DNA of 8,851 nt from NCBI GenBank assembly GCA_017963715.1, contig JAGCTK010000161.1, forward strand, positions 1-8,851, read 5' to 3'. Below, piece by piece: positions 7,461 through 8,851 of this stretch. Under the pieces are notes generated by a model that ran no database searches, was not told the origin of the DNA, and saw only the letters and a list, made by a program, of their open reading frames with translations. The number at the start of each line of letters is the position of its first letter. The stretch's first letter is position 1. The position numbers and the translations under genes were made by a program. The DNA comes from Alphaproteobacteria bacterium. GTDB lineage: Bacteria; Pseudomonadota; Alphaproteobacteria; RF32; CAG-239.

Positions 7461-7500
7461 ATCCCTCCTCAACACCCTAATGGCGTTGAGGTCAAGGGAT
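7461..7500. repeat. Palindrome unit ATCCCT...AGGGAT
   Basis: ATCCCT (7461-7466) pairs with AGGGAT (7495-7500), and CCTCAAC (7467-7473) with GTTGAGG (7485-7491), extended by CC/GG past one mismatch. It lies 23 bp from the end of the LRR gene. A T7 run follows on the plus strand only, so it is not an evident terminator for the minus-strand LRR gene. Confidence 0.65.
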
Positions 7501-7523
7501 CTTCAATTTTTTTCTTAAAACCT

Positions 7524-8234
7524 TTATTTATACCTAATCCTAAACCTCACCGTATCGGTGCCGGCCGCTTCAACAGCCTGGCGTGCTTCTTCAACGGTGT
7601 AGATACGTGCATGTTTCTTTTTGGTTAAAGACCAAGTACCGTTTTTATTTTGATAATAGGAAATACTGCCATCATCATTTTTCACAAACAACGAAGCCTG
7701 TTCAATGGTAGAATCGACGGAGTTTTGTAAAATGCGACTGCATGCCTCCACATTATTCTCAGAACAATACACATTTGCAAGTTTCGGATTATAATTAAAA
7801 AGTTGATCATACATTGCGCCATCACCTCTTAAAGAAAATGATGACGGCATTTTGACTTCTCTTAATTCATCCATATGCCCCATCACAAACAATCCGAAAG
7901 ATGTCACCGTATCTGAAATTGTAATGGTTTCAGCATTAGGCATAAATTGAAAAAGTCTTGTGCCGAGAGAAGTGATTCCATCCCCGACCACAATGTTTTT
8001 AATTTGCTCTCTATATGCGTGCCACGGCTTGTAAGTCTGCGGAATTAAGTCTTGACTTTCAATACTATCATCGGGGCCATAATTATACGTATCTCCGGTT
8101 CCTGTAATACTTAAAGTTCCGTCATCTGAAATTGTCCAATGACAATCGTCACCGCAATCATCTCCCGAAGCAATTGTGCCGGCTTGAGCCAGAAAACTCC
8201 AACCAATACATACGATTACCAATATCTTATACAT
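7524..8234 (-). CDS. Secreted BspA-like leucine-rich-repeat protein
   Basis: The 236-residue product begins with a signal peptide (MYK, then a hydrophobic stretch, with likely cleavage after AQA at residue 18), so it should be exported. Residues 27-48 (CGDDCHWTISDDGTLSITGTG) are the typical entry module of BspA-like LRR_5 proteins. Residues about 69-132 carry two to three degenerate repeats (PW...IKNIVVGDGITSLG...F, then ETITISDTVTSFG). Two further cysteines are at 157 and 165. The protein ends in a distinct basic tail, IYTVEEARQAVEAAG followed by RFRIRYK. BspA-like repeats elsewhere act in adhesion or binding; no ligand can be named here. The start has AAGGA about 9 nt upstream. The gene begins about 30 nt after the terminator of the RNA gene at 8265-8509, with little room for its own promoter. 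Confidence 0.85.
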   Translation of the reverse strand: MYKILVIVCIGWSFLAQAGTIASGDDCGDDCHWTISDDGTLSITGTGDTYNYGPDDSIESQDLIPQTYKPWHAYREQIKNIVVGDGITSLGTRLFQFMPNAETITISDTVTSFGLFVMGHMDELREVKMPSSFSLRGDGAMYDQLFNYNPKLANVYCSENNVEACSRILQNSVDSTIEQASLFVKNDDGSISYYQNKNGTWSLTKKKHARIYTVEEARQAVEAAGTDTVRFRIRYK

Positions 8235-8264
8235 TTCATTATCCTTTCAACTTCTGCATATCAT

Positions 8265-8291
8265 AAAAAAACCGTCTCAAATTCAGAGACG
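8265..8291 (-). terminator. Intrinsic terminator of the putative RNA gene
   Basis: On the minus strand CGTCTC (8286-8291) pairs with GAGACG (8273-8278) around a 7-nt loop, followed by G and seven T (8265-8271). It stands about 30 nt upstream of the LRR gene start. Confidence 0.85.
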
Positions 8292-8509
8292 ATCAGGGAG
8301 TTCGTAAATCATGTTCTGTGTAATGACTATCACGACCTTTAGTTTTAACCTGTACATACGTCGCAATCTCCCCGACCAATACGGGGATTTAAAACCTAAA
8401 AAGCACCCTTGATAGGATACCTTTCAGGCATCACAGAACAAAGAGCCTACGACAGCCCTGAACCTCTCGGTTCTTTTTAAGACAAAGAAAGCAAAAACTT
8501 CCCTCATCT
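8265..8509 (-). ncRNA. Putative structured non-coding RNA, about 245 nt, class unknown
   Basis: This lies in a gap of about 350 bp without a credible reading frame. A TTGACA promoter predicts transcription from about 8509, and an intrinsic terminator ends it at about 8265. Helices I can pair by eye, all nested: P1 8496-8508 with 8291-8302 (one bulge, one mismatch, closing the molecule exactly at the predicted 5' end); side hairpin P2 8460-8473, five pairs capped by a GAGA tetraloop; P3 8432-8440 with 8312-8320, nine perfect pairs; P4 8410-8415 with 8327-8332; P5 8389-8398 with 8340-8348, one bulge; apical P6 8370-8374 with 8382-8386. The rod-like form with a closing helix recalls 6S RNA, but I cannot match its conserved parts. 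The conserved cores of RNase P RNA, tmRNA and SRP RNA are not present. It could instead be a leader of the LRR gene that ends in an attenuator. Confidence 0.6.
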
Positions 8510-8515
8510 GACTTC

Positions 8516-8544
8516 AGAGTACCGTACAACCATATTATTGTCAA
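8516..8544 (-). promoter_or_regulatory. Promoter of the putative RNA gene
   Basis: A perfect -35 hexamer TTGACA (8539-8544) is followed after 17 bp by TACTCT (8516-8521), which keeps the first, second and last bases of the -10 consensus. The implied start near 8509 is one base before the closing helix of the RNA. It sits directly after the terminator of the upstream permease gene. Confidence 0.6.
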
Positions 8545-8548
8545 GTGG

Positions 8549-8580
8549 AAAAATCCGTGCCGGCAAAATTTTGCCCGGCA
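8549..8580 (-). terminator. Intrinsic terminator of the ABC permease gene
   Basis: A near-perfect palindrome (8558-8580; arms TGCCGGGCAAAA and TTTTGCCGGCA with one bulged G) is followed on the minus strand by ACGGA and five T (8549-8553). The gap before the T-run makes it slightly atypical. Confidence 0.65.
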
Positions 8581-8589
8581 ACCAAAATC

Positions 8590-8851
8590 TTATTCATATC
8601 TCAAAGCATTAATCGGGTTTAACATCGAGGCTTTATAGGCCGGATAAAATCCGAAAAATAAGCCGACCACACCTGCAAATGAAAATGGCAAAATGATATA
8701 AAACACCGACACCACGGCATCAAAACTGCTCAAAACCGACACCAAACCCACACCGATGAGCCCGACAGCCACACCGATTAATCCGCCGATAAGTGACAAC
8801 ACGAGCGCTTCGGTCAAAAATTGCAATCTGATATCCCACCTTTTGGCACCG
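8590..8851 (-). CDS. ABC transporter permease, MacB/FtsX type, C-terminal end (5' end outside window)
   Basis: Only the last 87 residues are visible. They begin GAKRWDIRLQFLTEALVLSL, the cytoplasmic coupling segment found before the penultimate helix in MacB-like permeases. A hydrophobic Gly-rich membrane segment (LIGGLIGVAVGLIGVGLV), a second membrane segment (FYIILPFSFAGVVGLFFGF) and the terminal PAYKASMLNPINALRYE, which matches the family's P-A-x-x-A-x-x-x-x-P-I-x-A-L-R-Y-E end, follow. The frame is open to the window edge; the TTG at 8826 lies inside the conserved segment and is not a start. Such permeases work with an ATPase and often a membrane-fusion protein for efflux or lipoprotein/peptide export. 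The substrate cannot be told from this end, and LolC/LolE-like relatives are less likely given the LRYE tail. Confidence 0.9.
   Translation of the reverse strand, partial: GAKRWDIRLQFLTEALVLSLIGGLIGVAVGLIGVGLVSVLSSFDAVVSVFYIILPFSFAGVVGLFFGFYPAYKASMLNPINALRYE

Larger units (their letters stand above)
7309..7500. repeat. Cluster of palindromic (REP-like) repeat units between mfd and the LRR gene
   Basis: The gap between the two minus-strand genes (7235-7523) holds no reading frame of note but contains at least four adjacent imperfect palindromes. Related phrases recur: TGTCATCC at 7309 and again near 7458, ATCATCC near 7422, and GAATCC followed by a C-run at 7333 and 7410. Three GAATC (GANTC) sites lie at 7333, 7410 and 7444. 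This resembles the short TCATCC...GGGAT palindromes scattered through intergenic regions of many alphaproteobacterial genomes. The copy number elsewhere cannot be seen from here. Confidence 0.6.

Noticed and set aside
7309..7500. CRISPR array
   Set aside because: The units are palindromes of differing sequence with no constant repeat and no regular spacers.
8139..8342. 67-codon plus-strand reading frame across the LRR start
   Set aside because: It is antisense to the LRR gene start and to the RNA gene, with no domain or ribosome-binding site that I could see.
8340..8400. tRNA T-arm or permuted tmRNA
   Set aside because: GGTTTTAAATCC looks a little like a T-arm but lacks the invariant C and a 7-nt loop. 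No CCA end, acceptor stem or proteolysis-tag reading frame follows.
8265..8509. RNase P RNA
   Set aside because: GAGGGAAGTT near the 5' end and ACAGAAC...TTACG near the 3' end faintly resemble the two conserved ends of RNase P RNA, but the two strands cannot form helix P4, the P1-P3 region is missing and the transcript is much too short.
8265..8509. Retron msr-msd RNA (complementary ends)
   Set aside because: There is no reverse transcriptase next to it, and the ends fit a simple closing helix.

Overview
The window looks like a piece of an alphaproteobacterial chromosome of moderate to low GC. Three things point that way: rpsT directly upstream of dnaA on the same strand, a TolA with the alphaproteobacterial type of C-terminal domain (paired Cys, Pro/Lys-rich linker), and a small zinc-motif plus J-domain protein of a kind I associate with alphaproteobacteria. 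A short secreted BspA-like leucine-rich-repeat protein would fit a host-associated, possibly gut-dwelling, lineage; that is inference.

Layout, left to right. (1) 1-620, plus strand: the 3' part of tolA. (2) 683-2104, minus: dnaA, convergent with tolA, with its own terminator in the 62-bp gap. (3) 2105-2362: dnaA upstream region with two GANTC sites 21 bp apart and the rpsT terminator. (4) 2363-2623, minus: rpsT, with a good promoter at 2671-2700. (5) 2770-3322, plus: a J-domain protein whose first codons contain an A9 run and which is out of frame as written. (6) 3321-3353: a probably bidirectional terminator. (7) 3379-3753 and 3746-7234, minus: a small unknown gene overlapping the end of mfd by 8 bp. 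(8) 7309-7500: a cluster of palindromic repeat units. (9) 7524-8234, minus: secreted LRR protein. (10) 8265-8509, minus: a putative structured non-coding RNA of about 245 nt, with its own TTGACA promoter, a closing helix joining its two ends, several nested helices and an intrinsic terminator. (11) 8549-8580 and 8590-8851, minus: terminator and 3' end of a MacB/FtsX-type ABC transporter permease.

The annotated genes are mostly housekeeping: envelope integrity (TolA), replication initiation (DnaA), ribosome (S20), transcription-coupled repair (Mfd). The parts that ordinary annotation does not explain are the RNA gene in front of the LRR gene, the homopolymer frameshift in the J-domain gene, the palindromic repeat cluster, and the paired GANTC sites in front of dnaA. 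No CRISPR array, tRNA, rRNA, transposase or recognisable defence system was seen.
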